From Glebionis coronaria (taxonomy: Eukaryota > Streptophyta > Magnoliopsida > Asterales > Asteraceae), in the NCBI GenBank assembly GCA_025667525.1, contig CM046876.1, forward strand, positions 568,103,469 to 568,167,468: a stretch of 64,000 bases of DNA, given 5' to 3'. The notes under the pieces were generated by a model. It made no database searches. It had not been told where the DNA came from and saw only the letters and a program-made list of their open reading frames with translations. Shown here piece by piece: positions 22,869 through 36,039 of this stretch. The number at the start of each line of letters is the position of its first letter. Position 1 is the first letter of the stretch. The position numbers and the translations under genes were made by a program.

Positions 22869-25800
22869 TGATGGTTGAGTTTTTGTATACCCTTTAGGAA
22901 AAGAGTACCAAAATAGGGTAAGCACGACGATTTAGGAAAACCGTGTGTAAATGACCCTAAAGTGAGTTCGTTCTCAAGGAGGCTAGTGCGTTGTGTAATG
23001 AAATGATTATCTTTGTGATTTTATTGTTATGAGAAAGGAAAATAGAAATGGGGTAAGAAGAGAATGACGGTTACGATGACGGATTACACTAAGACGAAAA
23101 GGTCGTTCACGTAAAATCGTAAAAAGCACCAAATTTAAAATTTTATCCTAAAAATTCCTAAAAATTGCAAACAAATCCTAAATAAATAAAAAGAGTTTAC
23201 AAAAAATCAAAAATCACCCAAACCTTTTAATTAATTAAATAATGATTTTTTTAATGCTAATTAAAGCCCTAATAATCAATTTAATTACTAAAAAGCCCAA
23301 AATGAGTTTTATCACTTTGTAAACCTCTAAAACAACCTAACTTAATTTAAAACTATTTTAGAAAATTTTTAAACTAACCAAAACTATTTAAAATGATTTC
23401 AAAACTATTAAAAATATTAAAACTTAAAATAATTATAAAAATAAATCTAAGGACAATGAAAATATTCTAAAAGTTGCAAAACTCCTAACTTTAGATATTT
23501 GAACTAGGAAAAATGAAAAAAGTAGAAAAAACTAACTTTCATTTTTTAATAATAAAATAATAATAAAATATTCAAAAAAATTCAAAGTTTATAAAAAAAT
23601 TCTAAAAAATTACCAAAAATCTAGAAAAATGTAACTAAGACAGAAATGCAATTAAAAGTTTCCAAAACCTTTTTAATAATTTTATATTAATTTCTAAAGT
23701 TGGTTAAAAACCCTAAAATCATATAAAATCAAAAATAAGTTAAAATGAAAACTTTAATTGCTGTAAACCTCAAAAATATAGTTAAAAACTTAAAAACTAT
23801 TTTTCCAGAATTTTAAAACACTTTTTCCTATTTTTTATTTACTTTCTAAAATTTAAACTTAAAATAATCCTAATAAATAAACTATTCACGTGAAAAATAA
23901 AATTTTTAATCCAAAAAGTCCTAAACCTAATAAAGAACAATAGAAAAATGCTAAATGGTAAAAAGCTAAGGAAAATAAGCAGAAATCAGCTTATTTCTAA
24001 GCTAATTAGTTTAATAAGCTAAAAACACACACCCCTTAAGTATTAAACTAACCAAGTGATAACCAGTTAAAGACCCTTGGGCAACTGGTTATCACGTTTG
24101 TGTGTGAGAGGAGTGGCGCAGGTTCGAGTCCTGGCCACGTCCTTTTTACAAAAAACCTTTTTTTTTCTTTTTTAAATGTTTAAAACTCAAATACAGTAAC
24201 CAATATCACTCTAAAACACAAACTGTATACAAATTAAGCTAGATTTAAAGCTACTTGAATAAAAAACGTGCCCAGTTAAGTTGCTTGATGAACACAAAGG
24301 AAAAACGTGTCTTCACTTGTGAAGTAATGAACAAGAGGTCTTGTTCTTGGTGATATCTTGGTGTTTGATGGACAATGGGGGCACCCCTACACTCAGTTGA
24401 GTGTAGGGAGTCAATTAAAGCAAGAAAAACACAAGTATGCAAGCAAGAATTACACAAGATGGCCAAATCAATAAACTGTTTGAGCAAAGTATGGCAGAAT
24501 GGTGGTTGCTGATGTTTTTGGTATTTGGGTGAGTTTTGGCTCACCAATTCTTACCCAATCCACTCACAAATGATACAAAACCAGTTCTAAAACCTAGACA
24601 TGCACCATATCTAACAATCTTCAAGATTTCAAAGAAAATCTTACACTAAAACAAGACAAATTGGCAGTTACTGATTTTGTGTGCTACTTACTAAATATTT
24701 AGCATGCAATTCTTGTTTTTAACATACCAAACTGAAAACCAAGTATAAAACACACCCTATACTAACTAATTGAGAGTGTTTAAACTGATATTAACCAAGT
24801 TCTTGTCACATAAACCAGTTATTACCCCAAACCTAAACACCCCTTTAACTTTCTGATTTTAAATTTTAACAAGCAAATTGCATACAAAACCTAACCAAAT
24901 TGATTCAAACCCATCTAAGCATGCATAAACACCCTAAACAATCATAATCAAACAAAGAACTTCATCATAAGAACACAATCATGTAAACTCATATAGCACT
25001 CAAATTTTCAGTAAAATAAGAAAGAAAAATAAGAAAGGAAAGAGAATGAGCACCTCCCTCACTTTACATCCTAGTGAGGGTCAGCTATGCTCCCCTGAAC
25101 TTAAACCAACAACTAGGCAAGCCAGGGGTTCTTGGAAGAAAAGGTGTTGTTGCTTAGTAAAATACAGTGCCACCAATCTTGGTAAGATGTGATGCAATGA
25201 CTTTTTCCCTACCCAATCACCACAAAACCAAGAGAAAAGCTTCAAATATCAAATGCTACAAGCTTAAAGCTTGTAGCTTTTGATATAGTAAGAGTTAGAA
25301 CCAATGGGTCTAACAAGCAAAAAGGTTTTCACCTCAGTAAGCTTTCTACCCAAGCTCTATACCCACTGAATCTTGATATCCACAAGATATCAAGGTTCAA
25401 TGGTCATATAGGAGCCCAAATAAAACAGCTATTGTGGACTTTGAACCAATTTGCTAACCAAGAAAATAGATTTTCAGAAACTTTTTAAAATGCTTTTTGA
25501 AAACTCTTTCAGCAAAGAACTTCACAAGATTGATACGGAACTCAGATTATTTGCTAAATTTAACACCAGCTTTTAACAAAATAAAAAGTAATTACTTTTA
25601 TATTAAAATACCAACTTTTAATTGAATAAAAAGGGATTATAAAAACCTTAGCAAAAATCTGGAACAAAGGGAAATGCACATGTTGCATCCTCCTTTTATA
25701 GGCTTAAACAGAACATTCTAGGCTAATGAATAAAAAACTAATAAGCTAAAACCCTAATTGCTGAATTTCCTTGAATGCCCTTGGTCTTCAAATTCGAATC

Positions 25801-26922
25801 TTGGTCAATGGTGCATCATGTGATGTTCCAGCTTGCAAAAGATGATCTAGGCCATTGGTAGTTCCTTTGGGACCATGTAGAGGCTTTAAACCGTTGATCT
25901 TGACTGGAGGATTTTGTTCTCTTCTTCTTTGTGAGGCAGGGGACACATGGGGTGGGTCTAGGGATGAAAGTGATGGATGTTTTGGGAGGTGGGATGGGAT
26001 TAGGGTAGGTTTAATTAGTAATCTGCAACTTTATAGCCAAAACCCCTTTATATTAAGGTTAATTGTGACTGGGCGATTTAGGGTTTATGAGGTTAAAAAG
26101 ATAGGTTTTAATCTGTTTGAGGATTAGTGGGTTTTAAAAAAATTGTTAAGGAGGGAAAACATATTTAACTGATTTAATCAGTTATAAATGCTGGGTGGAG
26201 TGTGACGTGGAGAAGGGGAGGGTGGTGATTGGTTGAAGTGGAGTAGTGGGCTACGTGGCAGAAGCTGGTCGGTGGAGTAAAGTTTCTTTGTCTGCCATGA
26301 TTAGTCCCCTATGTTTCTTTCTTTGTTCACTTGGTAATAAACAGCCCATAATATAAATCCCTTTGTTAAAGAAGTTTAAAAACTTCTATTTTGGCCACAA
26401 TAAGTTTCATAAACTTGTTCCAAGGGCTTGTTTTGTATTTTGACCATTCTTCAAGGACCAATAATGTAATATCTTGACATTTTAGGGACCCTCAAGTAAT
26501 TTTGAGGATTTATAGGGGTATAAAATGACAAGTCTTCAATATTTGAGGGACCATTCTTGCCAATCTTCAATGTTAAGGGTCCTTTTTGTAATATTGACAA
26601 TCTTTAGGGACCAATCTTGTAATTATGAATATACAAGGGTTTAAAGTGCCAATTCTTCAATTTTGAAGGACCCTTCTTGTTCAATCTTCAATTCTTCAAG
26701 GGTCTTTCTTGGAAAATTAATACTAGGGCTTGGTTCATTGTGCGGCTTCATTCCCCGTGTTCGTTTTTGATTGATTCTTGTGATCTTTTGTCATTTCCTC
26801 AATATTCGTACCTAAAATACACAAGCAACAAACACGAGCATATATTTGGCATTTTTAATGATATTTAATGCATTTTAAGCCCAATTTGGACGATGAGACT
26901 ATGTATAAAAGCAGTCTCATCA
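22869..26922 (-). repeat. 5' LTR of the gag-protease element
   Basis: Starts TGATGGTTGAG and ends GTCTCATCA on the plus strand, followed by the target duplication ATTGT (26923-26927). It lacks the Pack-MULE and thus preserves the empty site at 23436-23444. On the minus strand this is the transcription-start LTR. Confidence 0.92.
24058..24147 (+). other. tRNA-like / Pol III box segment in the 5' LTR
   Basis: Partner of the 14.2-kb segment. The 10-bp inverted repeat is intact (24058-24067 and 24084-24093), and the B box here is perfect: GGTTCGAGTCC at 24121-24131, within an AGG/CCT T-arm-like stem and followed by CCTTTTT. Confidence 0.5.
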
Positions 26923-27956
26923 ATTGTGTTTGGTATGTTTAACGAAGGAATTTAAAATTCCTCGAAATGCAAAATTGAAGGATATTAGAATTACTACAAA
27001 AAGTGAGGAATTCTAATTTCCTTGAAAATTATTTTTTATAAACTTTTTTTCTAACATGTTTTTATTTTTGTTTTTATGTTTATATAAAAATTATAAAGTT
27101 TAAAAACTTATATAAATGTTTTTTTGTTTTTACTCTTTTAAATAGTAAAAATAAAATTTATATAAAAAGCTTTTTATGAAACTAAAAACAAAAATAAAAT
27201 TTATATAATTTTTTTAAAATTTGTAGAATTCTTTTATAAAATTTATATAAAATTTAAAAAATTTTATAAAAATTTTAAATTTAAATATTTTCTTTATAAA
27301 ATTCATTGAATTTTTTTTAATAAAACTTATGTAATTTTTTTATAAAATTGATTGAAGTTTTATATAAAATTTATGTTATTTTTTTATAAAATTTATGTAG
27401 TTTTTTTATAAATTTATTTGTAAAAATTTATACAAATTTTTATAATATAATTTTTTATAAAATTTATATAAATTGTTTATAAAATTTATAGAAACTTTTT
27501 TATAAAAATTAAATAAATATTATATAATACACTTCGAATTTTTATAAAGTTTATATAAAAAATTTATAAATTTTTTTAAATATTTTTTTATAAAACTTAT
27601 AGAATTTTTTTATAAAATTTATATAAATTGTCTATATAATTTATATAAATTGTAAAAAAAAATTATAGAAATTTTTTTATACAATTTATATAAATGTTTT
27701 ATAAAAAATTTGAATTTTTTATAAATTTTTATAAAAAAGTGAAAATTCGATTTTTACTCTTTTAAATAAAAAATTTATATAAAAAATGTTTATTCGTTAA
27801 TTAGTTCAACTAAAAATCATGATTTCCAAATATTATAAATTTCTGTCAACCAAACAGGCTTAGACATTTTAAATTCTGGAATTCTAAATTCTTTGGAATT
27901 CTAATTTACTAGAATTTAGAATTCCATAATTTCAAAATCTTGAACCAAACGGTACC
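26923..27956 (+). mobile_element. MITE-like element copy B, right fragment
   Basis: Starts with the second ATTGT of the retrotransposon duplication and continues GTTTGGTATG...GGAATTTAAAATTCC. It holds about 800 bp of very AT-rich DNA with repeated TTTTTATAAAATTTAT words and ends AACCAAACGGTACC at 27956, followed by TAA (27957-27959). The ends GGTGCC... and ...GGTACC are imperfect inverted repeats; with the TAA duplication this fits a Tourist/PIF-Harbinger-type non-autonomous element of about 1.1 kb. No transposase frame exists. Confidence 0.72.
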
Positions 27957-28417
27957 TAAGTGTTTAGGTGGGAAGTAATGCAGGCTAAAGTACAAGGTAT
28001 GAAGAAAAGGGAAACTATGTTAGCTCTGTTTCCCTAAAGCGTTGTGCCAGACTACCAAGAATAGAAGAGCATCTTGTGACAGATGTCTGACATTGTCTGT
28101 TTCGTGTAGTCACCATCAACCAGCTATCAAAGTCAACCTCGTACCACTATAAATATGATATGTAGCCTAGAGTTAATGTTGTTCACTTTGCTAGATTTCA
28201 TACATTAACTCTTTAGAACTTATTGAACGAACAGTTGTGCCTGTGTTCTTAAGTTAGCTTTATTAGTCCAAAGTGTACACAACACATTGTCATCAAACTG
28301 TGTTATCCATAATACATGTTATACTTGTTATACAATAATAAAGTCTTACGTTTGAAAAGTATTTACTTATGTTATTTGTCTTTCTTAATCATTTCAAGCT
28401 AGGATTGGGGACTATCA
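27957..28417 (+). repeat. SIRE-type 5' LTR, right fragment
   Basis: Continues the LTR after the second TAA. It ends GGGACTATCA at 28417, two bases before the PBS. Total LTR length without inserts is about 767 bp. A TATA-like ACTATAAATATG lies near 28146-28157, which places the transcription start in this part. Confidence 0.72.
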
Positions 28418-28419
28418 AT

Positions 28420-28431
28420 TGGTATCAGAGC
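28420..28431 (+). other. Primer binding site, initiator-Met type
   Basis: TGGTATCAGAGC, the standard Copia primer binding site complementary to the 3' end of initiator tRNA-Met, two bases after the LTR end. Confidence 0.9.
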
Positions 28432-28490
28432 GGTGTTTGATATTAAAACCTTCATAAACATCGTTCTATGTTTTATAATCAAGATCCACC

Positions 28491-31067
28491 ATGCCTGAAA
28501 CGAGCACCACACCACCACCACCACCATCACTTTCTGGTAACAACACGCCACCACCTCCAACTTCACCAAGAATAACCCCCACTCAAAATGAAGATGATCG
28601 TCCTCAACTTCTCGGTTCAAGAGGAGGATCTCATGTCACAAACGTGCCAGTATTTGATGAAGATGACTTTGCAAGTTGGAAAAGTCAATTTCTTGTCTAT
28701 CTCGATGGACTCGAGCCATTTCTTCTAGAAATTCTAGAAAATGAACCATATGTTCCCATGGCGCTTACATCCACTGATGAGCATCCTCTTCCTAAGTCCC
28801 TCAAGAAGTAGACACCAGCTTATAGGAAATTGGCAAACCAAGATAAACGTCTCAAAAGCATTATTATATCCTGTCTTCCAAAACACATCATGAAATCTGT
28901 GATTCAATGTCCTATAGCCAAAAAAATGTGGGCAGACGTTATCTTTGGTCACGAAGGACCATATGAGACCAAAAAAACCAAGATTCAGGCACTTAGGCTT
29001 TAGTTCAATGCTTTCAAGGCACTTGAAGGTGAAAAGGTACAACAGACTTATACAAGGCTGAAGATTCTTCTCAACGACCTTGCTATGAATGAAGACACCA
29101 TTGCACAAGCTGAAGTAAACGCCACTTTTGTCAACAACCTTCCCAGAAAATGGCTGAGCATGAATCAGACCGAGAGAGCAAACAACTCTACCAAGAATGA
29201 CACGTTGGCTCAGCTATATAGAAAATACAATTATGAAGAAGGGCTGATTGATACCATATACAAATCTGAGTCTAAAAGATTTGTAGTTCAGGGAGCAACT
29301 TCCAAAGCCTTGATTTCTACCTCACATTCTCATGACAGCGACACTGATGTTGAAGAAGACACTCGTAGCAGCCAAGAATTCATGACAGACCTTAATGCTG
29401 AGTTTCATGAAAGATCTTTACTAGCTAATCAAAGAAGATTCTACAATAGGTCAGGGAGAGTAGGATCAGCTAGTAAACAATTTAACAAATCAAAAGAGAC
29501 TTGCTTTGCCTGTGGAAAATCTGGACAATTTCAAAAAGACTGTCCATCAATAAAAACATCCTCACCATATTATTCTTCATCATTCAAACCCTACAAGTTC
29601 AAATCATAACAAAACAACTCATCTCACCAATCTAATTCCTCTGATAATGAGAAAAAAGATTACAAAAACAAATACAAGGCACTAAAGGCTGAGTTAGAAC
29701 AGATGAATTTGAAGCTAGAAGCTCTGTCTAAGAAGAAAAGGGGTGGTAAAAAGACAGAGAAAGGATTGGTAGCTGAAGCTTATGATTGGAATGATGAGCC
29801 GCTGATATCTGATGAAGAGGACACTACTTGTGTAAGGGCATTTATGGCGATTGCTGAGGATGAACCAGTTGTTGGAAAAGGAGATGCTAGATCAGGATAA
29901 TGGGTTGACATCATAATGAAAAAGGTATACAGGCTTATCTCTATGTCTGAAAGTGATGAACATAAACATGTCCTTGATTATACCATAGTTGGTTTACACT
30001 TTGTTGAGGAACAAAGAAAGAAACTGCTTGATAAATTTCACTATGTTAAACATGAATTATTAACTACTAAGGCTGAATGTGAAATATTAAAACATGTTAA
30101 TTCTGAAAAGATAACTCTTAATAATGAGGTTAATAAACTATCGTTAAGAAACAGTGCCTTAAATGATCAAGTAGCTGAACTACACAAAGTTATAGAAAAA
30201 TGGTTGTGTAGTAGGTTCACTATAAATGAATTACTTGATGATGAACTTCCAACTGATATTACTATGGCTGTAACTGATAAGAGAAACAAAATCAAAGCCC
30301 TTAAAAAACCCAAAGAGATTGTTTTCAGATCTACAGAGACTATACACACGTCTGACCCACTCTTAGCAAATGTCCCTGTCTCTGAAGATGTAATTGATAG
30401 CACTACACCTTTACCATCTTTGCCTAAACTCTATGGAATTGAACCCAGCTGCTCTTCTAGAGGAGCTAAGGCTGAACCCAAACCAAATGTTGAGACACCA
30501 CCAACTAAGATCTTTGTTGTGCCTGCAAAACAACCTGTTAAGCAAAATATGTATAAGACTGTCTCAACAAGCACTATGAACAAAGTTGAATCCTCAACTG
30601 AAGAACGACTGTTATCTTTGATTAAAGAAGTAGAACTCTTAAAAGAACATATTAAGCCTTCCGTTAAATGCTCTACTTCCTCTGAACCTAAGTCAATTTT
30701 AGGAGAACCCACAGCTGAAAAGTTAGTCAAACCCTACTATAATGTGTGTAAGATTTCTCATCACATGACCATAGATCAGGATAAACAAATGGCTGTAAGG
30801 AAATCTCAGACACCTTTTAGGGGCAGACCACATGCTATTAGAGGACCATCAGGTACTTACAGACCTTACCCTCACTGCAAATATTATGGATTTACAGACC
30901 ATCACTCAGATGAGTGCAGTGACTTTCTAGGATGTGACATTTATGGAAGGTACACCCATGACATAGCCAACTGTCCTTCACATCATCACAAGTTCTACAG
31001 GAACTCAAGAGTTACTAATAAGCAATTCAGGGAACCCATTGGAAAGTGGGTTCACCATAGGAACTAA
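28491..31067 (+). pseudogene. SIRE-type gag with C-terminal extension, broken by stops
   Basis: A single reading frame from ATG 28491 to 31067 interrupted by in-frame stops at 28809, 29001, 29607 and 29898. The first 370 codons are a Copia gag: a Pro-rich start, then the SWKSQF region, and the zinc knuckle CFACGKSGQFQKDC at 29502-29543. The knuckle's histidine is replaced by glutamine, which should abolish zinc binding. A Lys/Glu-rich coiled-coil stretch (about 29650-30200) and a Ser/Pro/Lys-rich region follow, then a Cys/His-rich end (30870-31000). The stops sit where Gln or Trp would be expected, which is a pattern left by C-to-T or G-to-A changes. Gag builds the particle shell in live relatives; this copy is dead. 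Confidence 0.78.
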
Positions 31068-31089
31068 TTTGTTTATATATATCTGTGCA

Positions 31090-32400
31090 AAAACATCTTA
31101 AGGAATGGGTATGGTATCTAGATAGTGGCTGTTCTAGACACATGATAGGAGTTCAACAATACATGCACAAATATTCAAAAGAGCCAGGTCCTAAAGTGGT
31201 GTTTGGGGATAACTCTTAAGGCGACACAGAGGGATATGGCTCAGTTAACTGCATTGGAATAACTTTCACAAGGGTTGCATATGTGAATGGTCTTAAGCAC
31301 AATCTCATCATCATCAGCCAATTATGTGATGCTGACTAGAAGGTTTTGTTTACTAAGACTCAAGGAACCATATTCAACAAAAACAATGATGTGGTGTTAA
31401 TTGCACCAAGAAGAAGAGATGTGTATGTCATCAATATGGCCTCTTGCTCAGAAGACAACTCAAATTGTTTTCTTGCTAAAGCCTCTAAAAGTGTCAATTA
31501 GCTGTGGCACAAAAGACTCTCTCATCTCAACTTCAAGAACATCAACAAGCTAGCCACTCAAAACTTGGTTGCTGGTCTACCACCTGTGACTTTCACGAAA
31601 GACAAGACATGTTCAACTTGTGTTAAAGGAAAGCATCACATGTCATCCATTAAGACCACGCAATCTTTCTCCATTAACAAGTGCTAACATCTCCTTCACA
31701 TGGATTTGTTTGGACCTGTTAAACCATAAACCATCAATCACAACAAATATACATTGGTCATTGTTGATGAATACTCAAGGTATACATGGGTTTTCTTCCT
31801 TAAAAGGAAAAGTGATGTTGCTGATGCCATCATGTCCTTCATCAGGCAGGTTGAAAACATGAATGAAGTTAGAGTAAAAGCTCTAAGAAGTGATAATGGG
31901 ACTGAATTCAAGAATCAACAACTTGAAGCTTTTTGTGATGAAAAGGGAATATCACAAAACTTCTCTTCAGCTGGTACTCCTAAACAAAATGGAGTAGCTT
32001 AAAGAAGAAACAGTACACTGATTGAAGCAGCTAGAACCCATGCTAAATGGTGCAGCTTTACCAAAGCAATTTTAGGGAGAAGTTGTCCACACTGCCTGCT
32101 ATACCCAAAACAGATCAATCATTGTTAAAAGACATGGAAAAACCTCGTATGAAATTTTTAGAAAAATAGCACCAGATGTCAGCTAATTCCATGTCTTTGG
32201 TTGCCCCGTGTTCATTCATAACTACAGGGATCAACTTGGAAAGTTTGACGAAAAAACTGATGATGGTTTCTTCTTAGGATACTCTCCAACAGCCAAAGCA
32301 TTTAGAGTATTCAACATAAGAAGACATGAACTAGAAGAAACCTTTCATGTCACATTCAATGAAGATGATGGCGTGCTACAAAGAACATGAACAAAAGGTG
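31090..32400 (+). pseudogene. SIRE-type pol: protease and integrase
   Basis: The frame changes after 31067. The protease active site reads WYLDSGCSRHM (DSG at 31121-31129). The GAG-pre-integrase phrase LWHKRLSHLNFKNIN follows at about 31504, then an integrase with a CxxC zinc motif, HMDLFGPV, DEYSRYTWVFFLK, the second catalytic Asp in RSDNGTEF (about 31888-31908) and the HVFGCPVF region. Stops occur at about 31218, 31338, 31500, 31684, 31729, 32000 and 32184, plus at least one frameshift around 32040-32190. Integrase would insert the DNA copy in the nucleus; this one cannot be made. Confidence 0.78.
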
Positions 32401-34494
32401 ATGAAATTGATTTCAACAAAAATATGTCTTTCCGAACAAATGAGTTCTCTGAACCAAGGCCTGTCTTTCATCATCATCCACATACAGATACTCTTATTCC
32501 ATATGTTCCTGCATATGATCCGCTGTCAACTCACAACATTGATGTTCCTTCTATTTAAGTGCTAATTGAAGAAGAACGACAGCCTTTCACAAGTCCTTGT
32601 TCCACCTCAGTTGAAGATGACTCACCTATAACTCATAATCAAGAAGATTCTCCTGTTGTCTGTGAATTATCACCTCTTGAAATAGCTGATGCTGATACAT
32701 ACACAGAGGTTGTTTTTGAAGAGAGTCCTCGTACTCAGCAAGATGAAACTCAAGTTGTACTCTCATCCTCCATACTTGTTCTTGTCTATGATTCCCTAGA
32801 TCCTCAAAGCAAATGGTCAAGAGATTAACACATTCTTCTTGTCAACATTATTGGTGATCCAAATGCTAGGGTAACAACTAGACAGAGAATTCATGACTCA
32901 GAATCAGCCTCAACCAATGAATGTCTGTTTGCTGGATTTCTATCAAAAATTGAACCAAAGCGTGTAACTGAAGCCTTGTTGAAGAAGGCTAGGTAGCTGC
33001 AATGCAGGAAGAGATAAATCAGTTTAAAAGAAACAAAGTATGGACTCTAGTGCCAGCTCCACCTATTAAGAACATCATAGGCACTAGATGGATTTATATA
33101 ATAAGATGGATGAGATTGGAAACATCATAAGGAACAAGGAAATGTTAGTTGCACAAGGGTATACACGGACTGAAGGGATTAACTTTGATGAAACTTTTGC
33201 ACTAGTAGCAAGACTTGAAGCTATCAAAATCTTCCTTACTTACGTTGCATATATAAACTTCACTGTGTATCAAATGAATGCTAAAAGTGCCTTCCTCAAT
33301 GGAGTTTTGGTTGAGGAAGCGTATGTTCAATAGCCTGAAGGATTCGAGAACAACGAGTTTCCCAATCATGTGTACAGGCTACACAAAGCCATGTATGGGC
33401 TGAAACAAGCTCCAAGGGCATGGTATGAAACGTTGTCCACCTTTTTAACAGATAATAAATTCGTTAGGGGTTCCATTGATAAAAGACTTTTTACCTTCAA
33501 GGATAAAAGTGATTTCATCATTGTACATATTTATGTGGATGATATCATCTTTGGGTCAACAAATGTTAATCTTAGTAAACGTTTTGCTAAATTAATGACC
33601 AAGAAATATTGGATGAGTATGATGGGTGAACTAACTTACTTTTTGGGTTTTCAAATTAAACAATGTTCTAAAGGAATTTCTATTTGACAAGAAAAGTATG
33701 TTAAAGATTTACTTAAAAAATATGACTTGGTTGATTGTGCATCAGTGAAATGCCCCATGATTCCACCCAATAACTTGGGTCCTGATGAGTCAGAAGTCTT
33801 TGTTAATGAGACTATGTATAGAGGCATGATTGGGTCACTCATGTATCTCACAGCCAGTCGCCCTGATATCCAGTTCTCCACATGTCTCTGTGCAAGGTAC
33901 CAAGCTAACCCAAAGGAATCCCATCTATTGGCTGTTAAGAAAATTTTCAAGTACCTCAAAGAAACAAACTTTCTAGGTCTGTGGTATCCCAAAGAATCAG
34001 GCTTTGATCTCAATGCCTACTTAGATTCAGACTACGTTGGATGTTGCATTCACAGTAAATGTACCTCAGGGAGCTGTCAAATCCTAGGAGGAAAATTGGT
34101 AGGATGGAGTGCAAAGAAGCAAAACTATGTGGCTATGTCATCACTTGAAGCTGAATATGTTGCAGCTGCTAGTTGTTGTGCACAAGTACTTTGAACGAAG
34201 AGTCAATTAGCTGACTATGAGATTCTATATGAAAAAGTACCAATTTTATATGACAATATCAGTGCCATTGCTATCTCAAACAACCCTATGCTTCACTCTC
34301 CAACCAAACACATAGATATCAGGTATCACTTTATCACGGATCATATAATAAAGGGAGATATTGAGCTGCATTTTGTTCCCACTGAGCTGCAACTAGCTGA
34401 TATTTTTACCAAGCCTTTGGTTGAACCTTCGTTCAACAGGCTAGTTGCTGAGCTGGGTATGCTTAATATCTCAAAGCCTGTGGCTGATATTTAA
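32401..34494 (+). pseudogene. SIRE-type pol: reverse transcriptase and RNase H
   Basis: After an acidic linker (32400-32990), the reverse transcriptase starts near 33000 (EEINQFKRNKVWTLVP). It contains a frameshift near 33095, the DETFA motif, AFLNG, the KAMYGLKQAPRAWY box and the catalytic YVDD (33532-33543). RNase H follows with YLDSDYVG, SSLEAEYVAA and a DIFTKPL end at 34440. Stops stand at 32998, 33331, 33687 and 34192. Domain order integrase-RT-RNase H is Copia. Length and motifs are otherwise complete. Confidence 0.82.
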
Positions 34495-34832
34495 TGTGAG
34501 TCATTAAAGTCTGAGTAGATATTAAATGTTTTTAACATGAAACTAGGTATTTACTTTCCAAGTAAATGCAAAAAACATTCTCAATATTTAATTCGTACTT
34601 TTTTCGATAAACGAGGAGATAAACAGTTTTGAAAGGTCAAGGGACCCACTTGTGTGCAGTCCTTTTCCCACTACGCATTTAATGTTGTTGAATAACTGTT
34701 TAAAATTTTGAATATATATATTATCTCAAGGTTTTTCACCTAACACTTTCATCGTTATTCACAATTTGCATCTCTCTCTAAACCTCTCTCTAAAACCCTC
34801 TCAACATCTTCGTTTTCTCAATCCTTGCATCA

Positions 34833-35972
34833 ATGGCGTTTCTAGTTCCAAAGGCATCAAACGTATCATTTGAGATCAATGAAAGTATCTTGGCTTCGAA
34901 CAACTCGATTGGATGGCTCAAAGCTCCTAACGATTCTTGCCTATATTTGGTGAATTTTATGAAAAACTGCGATGTTGGCGAAGCATTCACCAGATCTCCA
35001 TCCGTCTTCTACCAAGAATACCTTAGGGGATTCTGGTATTCTGCTGAAGTTCTTGATGATAACACCATTTCCTTCAACCTTTCTTGTAATGAATACCCTT
35101 TTTCCTTCTCTGTTGATGATTTCTCTTCTTTGGCTGGGCTTCGCCATAGTGATGAATGCTTGAAGACTGTTGATAAAAAGGTCGTTAAGGATGCCTTTGC
35201 CACACTTTTCCCCGTCTCTGACACTCACCCAGCCTTTACACCTGCTGAAGTCGTCATTAAGTCTCCATTAAAGATCATATTTTTTCCTCCTATGTGGAGA
35301 GTGCTTTTCACGCATATTGTCAAATCATTGGGTGGAATGCAGGGCTGTCAAGATCAAATGTCTTTTAATCATCAGACCATTGCATATGGGCTGATATGGG
35401 GTATAAATGTAGATGTGGGAAGTATTGTTTTCTCCAACCTTGTGGAAAAGCTGAAGGGAACAAACTAATCTAGGGAGAAGAATATCTTCTATGTTCGCTT
35501 TCTTTCTCTTATCATCAAAAGTCTTCTTGGTGATCGCTACAACAACCCAGCTCTCACTGCTATGAAACCATATCATATCACTGGGGTTGTCTACAAAGTG
35601 ATAGGACCAAACGATGTGCCTGCTACAGCCCACATGAAGAATATTGCTGCAAAACAATCATCTGTTGTTAAGTTCTTGATCCTTTCCTCTGAGAAGGTGA
35701 TTACAACTGGTGTGTCTAGTAAGTCAGCGTCTTTGACCTCTAGGCAACACACTACGCTGTCCAAGGCAACAACTGGCCTATAGTCTAAGAAGAAGCCAAA
35801 CCCCTCTTCTTCTAAAACCCAAACTGTCCATAAAGCCAGGGTAAAGAAGCTTGTGACCATCCCAACTTCCTCTGTTCCAGAGACTTCTGTGGACACGAAG
35901 ACTTTAGATGAAGTGTCTCTAATTCAGCAGAGACAGCAGGAAACCAGCCTAACTCCGATGATATCTCACAGG
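34833..35972 (+). pseudogene. Extra ORF of the SIRE-type element, N-terminal part
   Basis: Separate ORF about 340 bp downstream of RNase H, starting MAFLVPKASNVSF, with in-frame stops at 35466 and 35781. SIRE-lineage elements carry such an ORF after pol; older literature calls it envelope-like, but the function is not settled. I see no signal peptide at its start and no convincing membrane segment, so a surface-protein role is not supported by this copy. The phrases YLRGFWYSAEV and FFPPMWRVLFTHIVKSLGG resemble the ORF as I remember it from daisy-family SIRE elements. The end is Ser/Lys-rich. Confidence 0.65.
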
Positions 35973-36039
35973 TAATCAGTTTATCATTTTTAGAGGTACA
36001 CAAGCAGCCACTCTCAAATGTCAGTAGGAGAGAGTGGTG

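Larger units (their letters stand above)
12075..26922 (-). mobile_element. Long-LTR Gypsy element with gag and protease only (non-autonomous)
   Basis: Complete insertion on the minus strand, 14.8 kb, flanked by ATTGT on both sides. LTRs of about 4.05 kb begin and end TGATG...CATCA. A PBS close to TGGCGCCGTTGCC-type Athila/Tat sites adjoins the 5' LTR, and a purine tract (17056-17066 on the minus strand, GAGAG-type) adjoins the 3' LTR. The internal 5.8 kb encodes gag pieces and an aspartic protease followed by a tail of unknown function; no reverse transcriptase, RNase H or integrase motif is found in any frame. LTRs differ by about 1% over the 2.2 kb I compared by eye, so the insertion is fairly recent. 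It would need an autonomous partner to move. Confidence 0.88.
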
